From Climacium dendroides (taxonomy: Eukaryota > Streptophyta > Bryopsida > Hypnales > Climaciaceae): 64,000 nt of DNA. The notes beneath the pieces are model-generated. The model made no database searches. It was not told the DNA's origin and was given only the letters and a program-made list of their open reading frames with translations. The translations under genes were made by a program, and so were the position numbers. The DNA is taken from NCBI GenBank assembly GCA_950106755.1, contig OX467089.1:22735345-22799344 (forward strand), in the 5' to 3' direction. This document shows, one piece after another, positions 38,676 through 49,604 of this stretch (position 1 is the first letter of the stretch; each line of letters begins with the position of its first letter).

Positions 38676-39319
38676 TTAACTCCTAAATGCTCGAGGCACC
38701 AAATTCTGGTGTTGACAATACTTTGAAGTTAAATAATATCCAACTAAGTTGCTATTTTTAGTAGTTCATATTTTTGATAAATTCTTTTGAAAGTCTATTT
38801 TTAGCATCCAAAATCTGATTTTGAAAATGAATGATTATGAATTTTCTATTCAAGATTTTGTGCAAGGGTGTCCATTGTAATCTTGACTTTCCATAGTGTT
38901 GAGGGTTCTTGGAAATGAGCTTCAAATACACTAAATCTTGGAGAAAGTTCACATTAAAAATTCAATTAAAAAAAATTGTAGAGTAGATTTTGAGAAGTCA
39001 GAAATTGATTGGGGTTATATATGGTAGGGCCTTCAACCTCATATTTTTTTGGTGACCAACTTTTTAGATTTGGCATGCAAAAAAAGAGTTGAAAATTTTT
39101 CATAGTTTCAACACCTTGATAATTAAACATTATAATCTTTCAATTCATAAGTGATATTGTTACGTTTTTCTTCCTATGTGATCTCTAACATATGTAGTTT
39201 GAATTTGTATGATTACAATCCAAAAAAAGTTGATATAACTTATCAAAATGTTGACTTTTTGTTCAATTTAGAGTAAATTTCAAGAAGCTCAAAACAAGCC
39301 TTGGGCATTTAGGGGTTAA
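38676..39319. mobile_element. TTAA-flanked non-autonomous element, family P1 copy B
   Basis: 636-bp element (38680-39315) starting CTCCTAAATGCTCGAGGC and ending GCCTTGGGCATTTAGGGG, between TTAA (38676-38679) and TTAA (39316-39319). The ends form an imperfect inverted repeat of about 18 bp. It aligns over its full length with copy C immediately downstream (about three quarters identical by eye) and with the split copy A near 7.6-9.5 kb. The interior has no coding frame. TTAA targets and CCC-like ends fit piggyBac; Sola3 elements also use TTAA. Confidence 0.75.
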
Positions 39320-39394
39320 ACTTTGATTGTACATATTACAAGATATTTGCATTTAAAGTCAAGAAAATGTTTCCTCATGCACCTTCTCTAACTA

Positions 39395-40440
39395 GAGTTT
39401 AAGGTTTTGAATCTTCTTAACTAATTTTTTTCCAATATAGATTTTGAATTAAAAAGACTCATGTTGATAAATTGAGTTGAACAGGTGGAAAATACCCTCT
39501 TAATTTTCATTCTTTGACAAATTATTAAATAGAAATAGGAACAAGGCAAAAGGATAAACTAAATCTTTAACCCCTAAATGCTTGAGGTACCAAATTTTAG
39601 TGTAGATAATACTTTGAAGTTAAATAAAACCTAACCAAAATACTATTTTTAGTATTTTTATTTTTTCAAAATTTTTGTTGGAAGTCTAATTTTAGCATCA
39701 AAAATCCAATTTTGAAAATGCTTGATTATGATTTTTTTATTCAAGATTTGTGCAAGGATGGCCATTGCAATTTTGATTATCCATAGTGTTTAGGGATTTT
39801 AGAAATGAGCCTCAAATACACTAGATCTTGAAGAAAAAAACACATTAGAAATTCATTTAAAAAAATTTAGAGTAGATTTTGAAAATTTGTGAATTGATTG
39901 GGATTACTCATGATAGGCCCTTTATCCTCGTGTTTTTTTGGTGACCAACTTTTTAGATTTAACATGCAAAAATAGAATTGAAAGACTTCAAATGACTTTT
40001 GCAGTTTTAACACCTTCATGATCAAACATTATAAACTTTCAATCCATAAGTGAAATTGTTATGTTTTATTTTCCCATGTGATCTCTAATATGTATAGTTT
40101 GAATTTGATGGTTACAATTCCAAAAAAATTGATACAACTTATTAAAATGTTGACTTCTTGTTCAATTTAAAGCAAATTCTTAGAAGCTTAGAAAAGGCCT
40201 TCGGCATTTAAGGATTAATCGTTCTAAGATGGAATTGAAACACACTAATCCTACTTGTGAGATAATAAGCAAAATAAACCATGTTGAACTTTTCTTTTGA
40301 AAATTTTGAAAATTGAGTTCAAAAACAAATACTATACATTATTCTCAAGAAGATGCCATAATTGCCCGTAAAACAAAATGATCTATGATAATTTTTTCAT
40401 CACTAATCCAAATCAAATATTTCTAAATACACCTTTATAT
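39395..40440. repeat. Dispersed repeat R, copy 2, interrupted by element C
   Basis: Outer parts 39395-39566 and 40219-40440 together match the continuous copy at 1450-1860. The interruption is exactly the TTAA-flanked element 39571-40214, so this locus gives a filled/empty site comparison for that transposon. Confidence 0.7.
39567..40218. mobile_element. TTAA-flanked non-autonomous element, family P1 copy C
   Basis: 644-bp element (39571-40214) starting CCCCTAAATGCTTGAGGT and ending GCCTTCGGCATTTAAGGA, between TTAA (39567-39570) and TTAA (40215-40218). It lies in the same orientation as copy B, 251 bp downstream. It is inserted in repeat R, whose other copy has only one TTAA at the matching point (1642-1645). 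That makes the TTAA a true target duplication rather than part of the terminal repeat. Non-coding. Confidence 0.8.
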
Positions 40441-43087
40441 TTTTATATTTTTATATTTTGCATTATTGTGATTTTTTTATTAACCAAGGTGGGACATTTT
40501 GAACTTAGAAGGTATAAGTCTACTCTCAAGCAACATTTGGAATAAAAAAATTACATTCTTATAAGGATGACATGATTTTCTATCTTCAAAAAAGGTTTAA
40601 AAATAACACCAAAAATTGAGATTGTAGGATCCTTACTTGAATTTTCATTTCATCCTTTTAGGCTGGATTAAATCTAAAAATTATTCGCATTTTTTTTTAA
40701 TTTCTTTTAGTTTTTCCCATTCACATTTTTTTTTAAACTTTTCAATATATACATACATTTGTCTTTTCAATATTTTTTAATTTTGTAACATTGATGAAGC
40801 TAATAGCACCTATTTTACCAACTTTGCAACGTCAAATCATAATGGGTCAAGTTGATAGAGTCCACCATGTGAGCAAAAGATCATTTTTAGAATAATAATT
40901 TAAGTTTCCCACTTTTCAAAAAAAAACAATACAAAAAATTATCTTTCGTATCCTAAACTTTAATATCAATTTCCAAGTAACCCTCAAACCTCTTGTTCCC
41001 TACTCTTGTTCACCAAGTATATTCTATAAAATTTTAATTGATTAATCAATTAGTAGAATACATGATAAAATTGATTAAACTTAGATTTGAAGGTTTATTT
41101 CTTAATATAATATGATCAAGTACAAGGTGAATATTGGAAGGTGCACAAAAACTTATCACCCACTTTTGGCAAGTGTCAAACCTTTTGAGGGCACAATGTA
41201 CCAAAAGAGGTAAACCATCGTAGTTTTCTAATTAATGACACCCTTTCATTTTTGTAAAATCTAGGGCCATTGATCTTTGTTGAAAAAAAATCTCCCCCCT
41301 CTAATGCCGTTGATCTTCAAAAATCAACTTGGGATACAATATGGGATATGGAATATGAGTATAGACTAGGGATAATGTATTAGTACGGATATAGAGTGAT
41401 ACAAATATGGATATGAAATAATATATTTGTATGGATACATATACAAACCACAAGTACAAAATCAGGATATTTATACCAAATTGAGATATGGATATAGATA
41501 CAACATTTGTTATATATCCCATATCGAATGCCACACAATATGGCACATCAAAATTACAAATAGGGTTGGAATTGGGATGATTTGAATTAAATTAATTTTT
41601 TTGAGGGGATGGGGTGGTAGGCAAATTGAATAAAAAACAAATTTTGAACACATTGTGACATTCTCATATTGTCATGGCCTCTTTACTCAAGTCTAATACT
41701 TCTAGGTGGTCTCATGTAGACCAATGTAGAAAATCAAAAGGCAACATTGCACTTGGGATAAAGGCAAGAAGATAAAGACTCTTCATTGACCAACCCTAAA
41801 CAAACAAAAATGTTCAAATTTTTTTATTTTGAGAACTTGGTCCCATCTATAAAGCACCCCTAAATTTGTCTTGTTCTTTTCCTTAGATGATTTGGAAAAT
41901 GAGTGTTTGTTTATTTGTTTTTTCAATGAACCATCTTTTACTTCAAATAAAATAAACTTTTGGTGTTTTGGGTGGATACTACATATAAAAGATGGACCAT
42001 GGGCATAAAAGTTTTTCTAAGGTTTGTCAAGGTGAGAGTAAGTAATACTCACCAAAAGAAGTAGCACCTTGTTTTGGGTCACCTATATTTAAAATGGTCA
42101 CTTTCAATCACTTCAAACTACCACAAATTCTAAAGTGCAACTAATGATAGTTGATGAGTTCTTTATGGAACCAATGCAAAGTAGAGCATTTTGTGCTTCA
42201 TGAATGTTTGTTTGAGGAGACTATAGTAGGATGAGTACTAGGTATTCAATGCTTTCAACTTTGAAAAATTATAGAATAGTATGTGAGTGTCCAAAAATTA
42301 AGAAAATGCTTGGGTTTGTTTTTTTTTTGGCAAAAGCTAACACTTGCAAAGTAAATCATCATTTGGACAATCCACCTAGTTCACGTAGTGAAAACATCGG
42401 CTTTGGGATGCTTTTATCTTTACCCTTCAAGGATGTTGGGAACTAAAAGTGTTCTTTCGATGGTCAAAAAATGGTTTTTCATATTTAAAAATGAACAATC
42501 TTCATTCAATTTTTTGTATGTAACTCTATCCAAGATATATTCACATCATTGACTTAAGTTTAAGTCATATTACTTGTTTTCTAATTTTCTACAGGGTAGC
42601 TAATAAAAAACTTAATACCAATACAATATTTTTCAATACTTTCAATTTTTTTTCCTAATACCTTAAATTTGACATTTAAAATTATTTCTTTTGCTTTTGA
42701 GCAAGATTAACAAAATGAAGCTTCTAATGTCTAATTTCTCTTCTACTTGATTTTTTTAATTCCTAAAAGCAAACATTTTATTAAAGTCTATAGTTGAAGA
42801 TGAATAACCACATTTCCTTATACTATAATGTTTCATACTATAATTTACATCTCTCTAAAATTTTCATATTTTTTAAATGTGTTTTGTATTTGAGATGAAT
42901 TTTATTCACTTTTTCTTTACAAAATTATGATAACTTAAAATTTCCAAAAAAATCTAGAAATTTCATGACACATACAAGGCATGTGATTTTCATCTCTTAC
43001 AAAAAATAAAATTTAAATATTAAATAAATCATAAATAGTAGCAAAATAGAGGATATTGAGTAGAGAGTTTGGAAGATTGACAACACA
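40441..43087. other. AT-rich intergenic
   Basis: No gene recognised. From about 41330 to 41530 there is a degenerate GGATAT/ATATGG-rich stretch. The remainder is AT-rich with no clear structure. Confidence 0.45.
41330..41530. repeat. Degenerate GGATAT short-unit repeat
   Basis: Recurring GGATATGGATAT-like units (for example GGGATATGGAATATG, GATATGGATATAGATAC) interrupted by other AT-rich sequence. A decayed simple-sequence array. Confidence 0.5.
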
Positions 43088-43224
43088 CACTACAAAAAAA
43101 CAAGTGTCTATAATGACTTGTCCACAATGACTATAATACAACAATTGCAAAATGATTGTTGTACATCGTGGACAAGAAATGACTACTGTCAACAAGTCAT
43201 TCATACACTCATTTTCTTGTAGTG
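43088..43224. mobile_element. Non-autonomous CACTA MITE 4
   Basis: 137-bp element starting CACTACAAAAAAACAAGTG and ending CATTTTCTTGTAGTG, with a 3-bp target duplication ACA (43085-43087 and 43225-43227). Inverted repeats extend about 35 bp with mismatches (AATGACTTGTCCAC near the left end against CAACAAGTCATT near the right). The interior differs from the other three elements, so it is a third family. No coding capacity. Confidence 0.88.
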
Positions 43225-43772
43225 ACAATCATGACTCCATGTTTTAGCCCTAAAAGACTTTAGAGGATGTTTTGTGTCCTTTAGTTGATTTTAGTGAGGC
43301 ATAAAGAATTGGAAAAAATATTTTTTCATCCAATTGGAGTAGAGTTGTTTGAATTAATTTTTAGAGAATAGGATTGTATATTCCCTTGGTGTATTAAGAG
43401 TGAATTAGGGTCTCACATTGAAATTATATACAAGATCTATGACAGCTTCACATTTTTCTAAGATAGGCATCCAAAAATATACCACTCACCCTCAACTCCC
43501 ATCTTCACTCTATATGCATATCCAAAATTAATCATATATCTATATGGAAGAAACTGTTTTAGAACCAAATTTTTTTCCTTCATAATTTTTGCATACAATA
43601 TCCAAATGTTACATTGGCTTTGGTGTATTGGAATCTCCTTTCACTTGCCAACAAGAAAATACAAAAACTTAATTAGTCTAATAGGAACAACTAAACATAA
43701 AAACAAAAAGTGGTTATTTCATGGTACTAACTTTAAATGAGAAGGTTGTCACACCTTCTCCACATCACAAAA
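43225..43772. other. AT-rich intergenic
   Basis: Nothing recognised. Confidence 0.4.
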
Positions 43773-44028
43773 TTTAGACCCTAGAGTTTGTCAAAAGTTA
43801 TCACGTGATTATCATTGTTTCATAGGTTCATACATTAATTACAATTTATCGCATCATTACGATGCATTACTTCGCATTGTTATCACATTGTTACAATGCA
43901 TTACTTGCAACTACATTGCAACAATGCAAAGTAATGCATTGTAATGATGCAATAAATTGTAATTAACGTGCGAACCCATGAAACAACAATAACTACATGA
44001 TAATTGTTGACAAACTCTAGGGTCTAAA
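43773..44028. repeat. Inverted repeat (fold-back), arms of about 115 bp
   Basis: TTTAGACCCTAGAGTTTGTC at 43773-43792 is complementary to GACAAACTCTAGGGTCTAAA at 44009-44028, and the pairing continues inward with mismatches through CATTAATTACAATTTAT and GCATCATTAC to a short centre near 43895-43910. The centre has further ACAATGCATTAC repeats. MITE-like, but no target duplication was identified, and weak similarity continues outside. Confidence 0.6.
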
Positions 44029-47000
44029 CTCTGTGAAGTAAGAATGAAACTTCTATGAAAAATGAGAAGTTGTGGAGTGAAAAGAGGAGCCAATAGGGAA
44101 TCACTTTGCATGAAGAAGGTGTGACCCCCCCTCCTTTTATGTTCTTGCGAGAATGAGAATGGAAAATTGGAAAATTGTTTACGCACTAGGGAAGATCCAT
44201 GTAGTTAAGAGCCACAATCATCAGTAAAGGGAATAAAGTTGTAGTGAGGATCCAAACGAGAATTTGTGGAATGAATTTTCAATTTTCAATTTGTGTCAAT
44301 TAATTGAAATATGGTATGCAACAAGGCAATGTTGTATCAATGTTGGCAACACATCTAGGGGGAAAGCAACCTGCAGAGAATGAAACTCAAATGAAAACTT
44401 CTATGAAAAAATCTTCTTCACATCCATTCTTCACCTCTATATGAGAAGAATGGCCATTCTCAATCTTCATCGAATAGCGTTGTCTCTCTACAAGTCAAGG
44501 AGAGCCAACGCGAGAGTGCCACATCCCCTATTCTTAAAAGATTAAGAATGAGGTGAAGAAGGTTTGACAAGCCCTCTTAAATTAATGTTTGGAAAAACTA
44601 ACGACTAGTTCAAAAATTAACCAATGGAATCGGGAAAAAACCCTAATTGCAATTAACCCCTGAGTGCCCAGACTGTATTTGCCAAAATTCAAACCCTTCT
44701 CAATTCATTCCAATCAAACTATCATGTAAAATGAGATCCACATAAATTGACTATACCGATTGATAGTAGAGATAGGGCGGGAGCTATAGGGAAAAGGACA
44801 CGTCCTTTTACCGTACCCTTAAAAAGATTATAATGGTCAAACAAGGAAATCTTTGAGTTTTGAGAGGCCATACTTGAGGCACTGGGGTGCTCACCGGTTA
44901 AGAAAAATCTAGTGTCAAAATCTGTCAAAATTTCTATTTAGAGTTAAAAAAATAGAGAAAATAACCAGACTGGTGAGGTTTTCAAATACCAGTTCAATAT
45001 GAATACTGAAGGAAACTAGTCGGAAATAAAACCCAAACAATTTCACAATCAATGTAACCAGGGGGGTAAAGCTTCTAAAAGAATATACGACTTACTGCCC
45101 CAATTTAGCCCCCCACTTGGACATGCCTTGTTGTTCAAGGCCTGAAGGGATGCTAGCCTACATGGCCCTCCACTTATAGCCCACACTATTTTAGTTCCTA
45201 ATAGCTCTCAAGGGAATATGAGAATCGGATTCCCTCCGAAGCAGGACATTGGGATGAATATTCTGTCCTCACAAATTGCCCTCCCCGCCTGATATAATTA
45301 TGCAAATTTTATTAGCAAACTGAATGTGATATGCCCCGCCATATTGGTAAAAAATGAGCGATTTCATCCACTGAAAAGCAAGAATATTTTCGTCAAATAT
45401 TCCCTAGAGGAAAAAAAAATATTGTTTTTTTAAGTGAAAAATCGCTTCAAAAAGACACCTCCGGTAGGAAGTCAGTCTATAAAGTGTTGGGGCTCGAACC
45501 GCGCCCTCTAATGCAGAGGGACATTTTGCTTTCTCATTGTAAAAATAGTAGGTAGGCCCCCCAGCTGGTAGGGTGGAAAAGGCAGGAACTTTACCTTGTG
45601 GAAAAATGTAGGAATTTAAAAAAAATTCACGCATGAAGAAATTTGCAAATTTTTGAATTCATGTTTGGAATCAGAGTTCCCAAATTAGCTAGAGGAGTAC
45701 TAGAACATACCCTAGATACAACACAAAATAGGAGTCGAGATTTTACTTTTATCTTGGAGGACTTGCATTTTTACCTTACTAGTCCCATTTCGTGCAATAA
45801 ATTTAGTGTCCTACTAACAATAGGGGATGCTCGCACCATCTCTAAAAACAATTTTTTTTGGTGGAGAATGAGAAGTTTAAGAATAAAAAAGTAGGAGTCA
45901 ACATGGAGACATTTTGCATGGAGAAGGTGTGACACCCCTTTCATATTGTTGCCAGAGCAAGAATGAGAAGTGTCTATCTAATGATTGAATTTGGTGTTAC
46001 TAGAATACATCAATTCCAAAATATTCTTCCAAATAATACTTTATGATGATTTTTCTCAAATTGTAAATTCTTGAAAAATATTCTATACTTTAAGGGGTTA
46101 GAAATTTAAAATGTTTGAAATATAGATCAGTTTTTCAAGGACTTCATCAATTGCATTATTAGAATATAAAATATAAAAATGCAATACAAATTGATTAGTC
46201 TATCTCACACAAATGAACTAACTTCAGTAGATGGCATTATAAAGCAATGATGAATGGAAGTTGAGTCGTGAACTCCTAAAAAATAGTTCCCAAATCTCCT
46301 TAATCTCTTCAATCATTGAATGTTTCTTTGTTACAAAAATTTCTTATGTTCTAAGATACAAAAGTAACCCTTAAGCGGTCTATCGTCCACATTTTGGACG
46401 ATGAACAGAGGGCTTGCAGGTGTTGTTTTGTGCAACTCATTTCTCATTCATTCAATGTAATACTTGAATCTTGAAAAGACAACCTTCCGCAATGACCAAT
46501 TTCATGAAATTGCGGTAAACAATATTTTCGGACAAAGATATATGCAAAAATGTGCAAAAATTCAAAAAAGGATTGAGATGTTAAGGGGTTTAAAATTTTA
46601 TACTAGAAATAATGTTGCCAAACCTAGTGTATTTAATGTTCAACCTTGGTATTGAATGATACTTCTTCAAGTCAAAGTATTCCAAGACTGAGATGGTATC
46701 AAGATGTCGAAAAAACATTTTATCACCAGCAAGTTGCTTCAAAGATTCTGGATCGCAAAACTGTCACTGAAAAGCTGAATTTGTTTTTTTTGGAATTAAT
46801 GTGCTATTGGATTTGGGTGTAAAGTGATCCTTCAGTGGATGACAAATGATGGATGGATGATTTTTTTTTGAGTTTTACCAGCAATTTTTCTTTAATTCCC
46901 ATGTTGAACTGTTTTTTTCAAGTATGAATTCTGTTTTTTTCTCTGTTTTTTTACTCCAAATAGGAAATTTATAGATTTTCTCACCAATTTTTTTGTCCAA

Positions 47001-47772
47001 TTTTTATGGATTGCAACTGGGGTTTTCCCCAATTCCACCATGTAACAATGAAGTAATCAACAATTCTCCTCGGACATTGGGGTGGATCAATTGCTCAAAT
47101 GTTCAAATTTTTCAAAAATGAACCACCTTATATATAGATAAGTCAACCTCCAAAGGCCTGGGGGTGCAAAAAAACTTATTGCAATAGTCATTTGGTGGCC
47201 TTGTGGTCCTCTAGAGGGTAAGTTATTAACGACTATGAACATGTAAGTGCATGCTAACAAATAATCTAACTAAGACACTCTATAATAACATATGATTTCT
47301 ATCTATTGTTTTGGAGTGTAATTTTTTTTCATGGTATTTGCAATATACCATTTAATTATTATTTTTTACTTTATGCAGGAGTTGTACAAAAGAAACACTA
47401 TTCCTTAGTAGCAAAGGGATCCCATTTAAGAATGCCTAAGTATCAAAGAAGGAATATTTTTATGAATGATGATAAGTGGGGCTAACTTCCATAGCTTTGA
47501 GACTACATTCTTAGGTCTTAAACATTGTTAGTTTTGAGGACCCTTGTCCACTATTATATGATGTTATGGAATGCTTGTTTAGTGTATTTTAGGAACTGCT
47601 TACAATATATACCTATGGCAAAACAAAACCAAAAATTAATTATATTTTTTATTTGATGTGAATTTTCTAAAACACTTTCTTTAAGAATTTATGGGAATTT
47701 CAAAATTTAAGCATATAGAATTTATGGCAAGTTCAAATAAAGGTTATTGACATTAGGAATATTCTTTAATCC
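44029..47772. other. Gene-free repeat debris
   Basis: No gene recognised. A block reading TTTGCATG(A/G)AGAAGGTGTGAC occurs near 44105 and near 45914, and the segment 45600-45730 is homologous to 13000-13115, so several old dispersed repeats are present. TTAACCCCTGAGTGCCC near 44657 resembles a TTAA-family end without a partner. Confidence 0.45.
45484..45545 (-). repeat. Pseudo-tRNA / tRNA-derived SINE trace
   Basis: On the minus strand GGTTCGAGCCCC (45489-45500) is a B-box match, preceded by an anticodon-stem-like hairpin CCCTCTGCATTAGAGGG (45504-45520) and an AATGAGAAAGC segment (about 45528-45538) resembling a D arm/A box. T-stem pairing is broken and no acceptor stem closes it, so it is not a working tRNA. 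Confidence 0.4.
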
Positions 47773-48692
47773 TTAATCCCTAAAGGACTAAGCTACTTTT
47801 TTTGGCAACATAACAATTTCGGGCAATTCAATATGAACATAATTTTTTCCCTTTCCAATTTTTACACAACATGTGCCCAAGAAGTAGCTTTGGGGCACAA
47901 CAATTGCATAACTTTTGACTATATGGATTAAAAATTATTACATGACATGTAATTTTTTATACTCGGTGTGCAGCTTGAGTAGCTTAAAAAATCACTTTTC
48001 TAAGAAAAAAATTTTGAATATGGTTTTTTTAATTTATATATAGGTGGAAAGCTTTTAATCATTCCATTTTGGTTAACAAAATGAAAGTTACGAGGAATTT
48101 TAGTTTGCAGGCACTTATGAAATCTCAACTTTGAAATAAACTTAAAAGTTCTTTATTTGATTCAATTTTGAAATTTTGAAAAAAATAAAATTATTGGATG
48201 TAGATTTTTTATTACAACATTACAACTATTGGGATTGGAATTTTTCAATTTCACAACTAAATTTTTAACAATTTAGTATTTTTAAAACATACTCTAGTTT
48301 GTTCTACTTATTATTTTTTTCAAACATGAATATGAATTTTTCTTTTGTCAAAATTTTTAAAATATATTTCCAATTTTGTCTTCCACGTATTATGGAGGAT
48401 AACAAATTGTAGGATCTACACATTTTTGTATAAAAAGTTTGAAAGATGAAATCTAACCATTTGGGAAGAGTTGAAAATATATATTTTTTGAAATCCAAGC
48501 GACAAGATCTGACAATAGGTAAGGTTTCTTATTTTGAAATTTTAGAAAGGTAAACTCTAACAAATTAACTAATGGATCTCGTAGTTGGATTTATTAATAA
48601 ATAAATAAAAATGAAGACTTTAGCCTTGTTTTGGATTTGAATACTTTGTAGTAGTTTTGGGACTAAAAGCACTAAAAACCTTTAGGAATTAA
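47773..48692. mobile_element. TTAA-flanked non-autonomous element, family P2 copy E
   Basis: 912-bp element (47777-48688) starting TCCCTAAAGGACTAAGC and ending ACCTTTAGGAA, between TTAA (47773-47776) and TTAA (48689-48692). The first ~600 bp match copy D (4216-5000) and the outer part matches both arms of the fold-back at 48879-49600. AT-rich, without a coding frame. Ends resemble family P1 in having a pyrimidine-rich CCC start next to TTAA. Confidence 0.65.
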
Positions 48693-48874
48693 TGAACAAA
48701 GTGACCTTCCTTGGTCAATGTTCATCTTTCCTAAGCTATCCTTCCTTAAAAATTAACTTTTCTTTAATATGAAAAACAATCCATAAAGAATAGACTAGTT
48801 CCTCCATCAAGAATTGAAAATAGTTTAAATATTGTTAAATTTCAGGAAATCATTTCCAACCCTCTTCTCCTTCT

Positions 48875-49604
48875 TTAACCCCCAAAGGTCCAAACACCAT
48901 TTTTTGACATCATAGTGATTTTGGGTAGCTCACTACAAATGATTTTTTTTTTTTCTTTGAAAATTTCACACAACATGTGTTGAAGGAGTAGCTTTAAGGC
49001 ATAACAATTTTCATAAATCTTGACTACATGGATAAAAAGTTATTGCATGATATGTAATTTTCAACATCCGCCAGGTAGTTTGGATAGCCCAAAAAACTTC
49101 TTTAAAATCACTTTTTTTAAGAAATAAAAAAATTGAAATTGGTCCTCTAAGCTTATAGATCTTGTAGATAGCTTTGAATCATTTCATTTTGATTAATGAG
49201 ATGAAAGTTACGAGGAGTTTTAGTTTGTGGGATCTCTAAATGCCATACCTACTTGCAAACTAAAACTCCTCATAACTTTCATCTCATTAATTGAAATTGG
49301 ATGATTAAAAGCCTTCCACATATATATAAATCTAGAGAACCAATTTCAAATTTTTATATCTTTAATAAAGTGATTTTTAAAGAAGATTTTTGGGCTACCC
49401 AAACCGCATAGCGAATGTTGAAAATTACATATCATGCAATAACTTTTTAGCCATGTAGTCAAAAGTTTTGAAAATTATTGTGCCTTAAAGCTACTCCTTG
49501 GGCACATGTTGTATGAAAATTTCAAAGAAAAAAAATTCCATTTATAGTGAGATGTCCAAAATTGCTATGATGCCCAAAATAATGTTTGAACCTTTAGGGA
49601 TTAA
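48875..49604. mobile_element. TTAA-flanked fold-back element, family P2 copy F
   Basis: 722-bp element (48879-49600) between TTAA (48875-48878) and TTAA (49601-49604). The left arm (48879-49227) and right arm (49256-49600) are about 345-349 bp each and complementary over their length with scattered mismatches, leaving a loop of about 28 nt. Each arm corresponds to the outer ~350 bp of copy E, so this is a head-to-head rearranged derivative. Transcription through it would give a long hairpin RNA. Confidence 0.75.
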
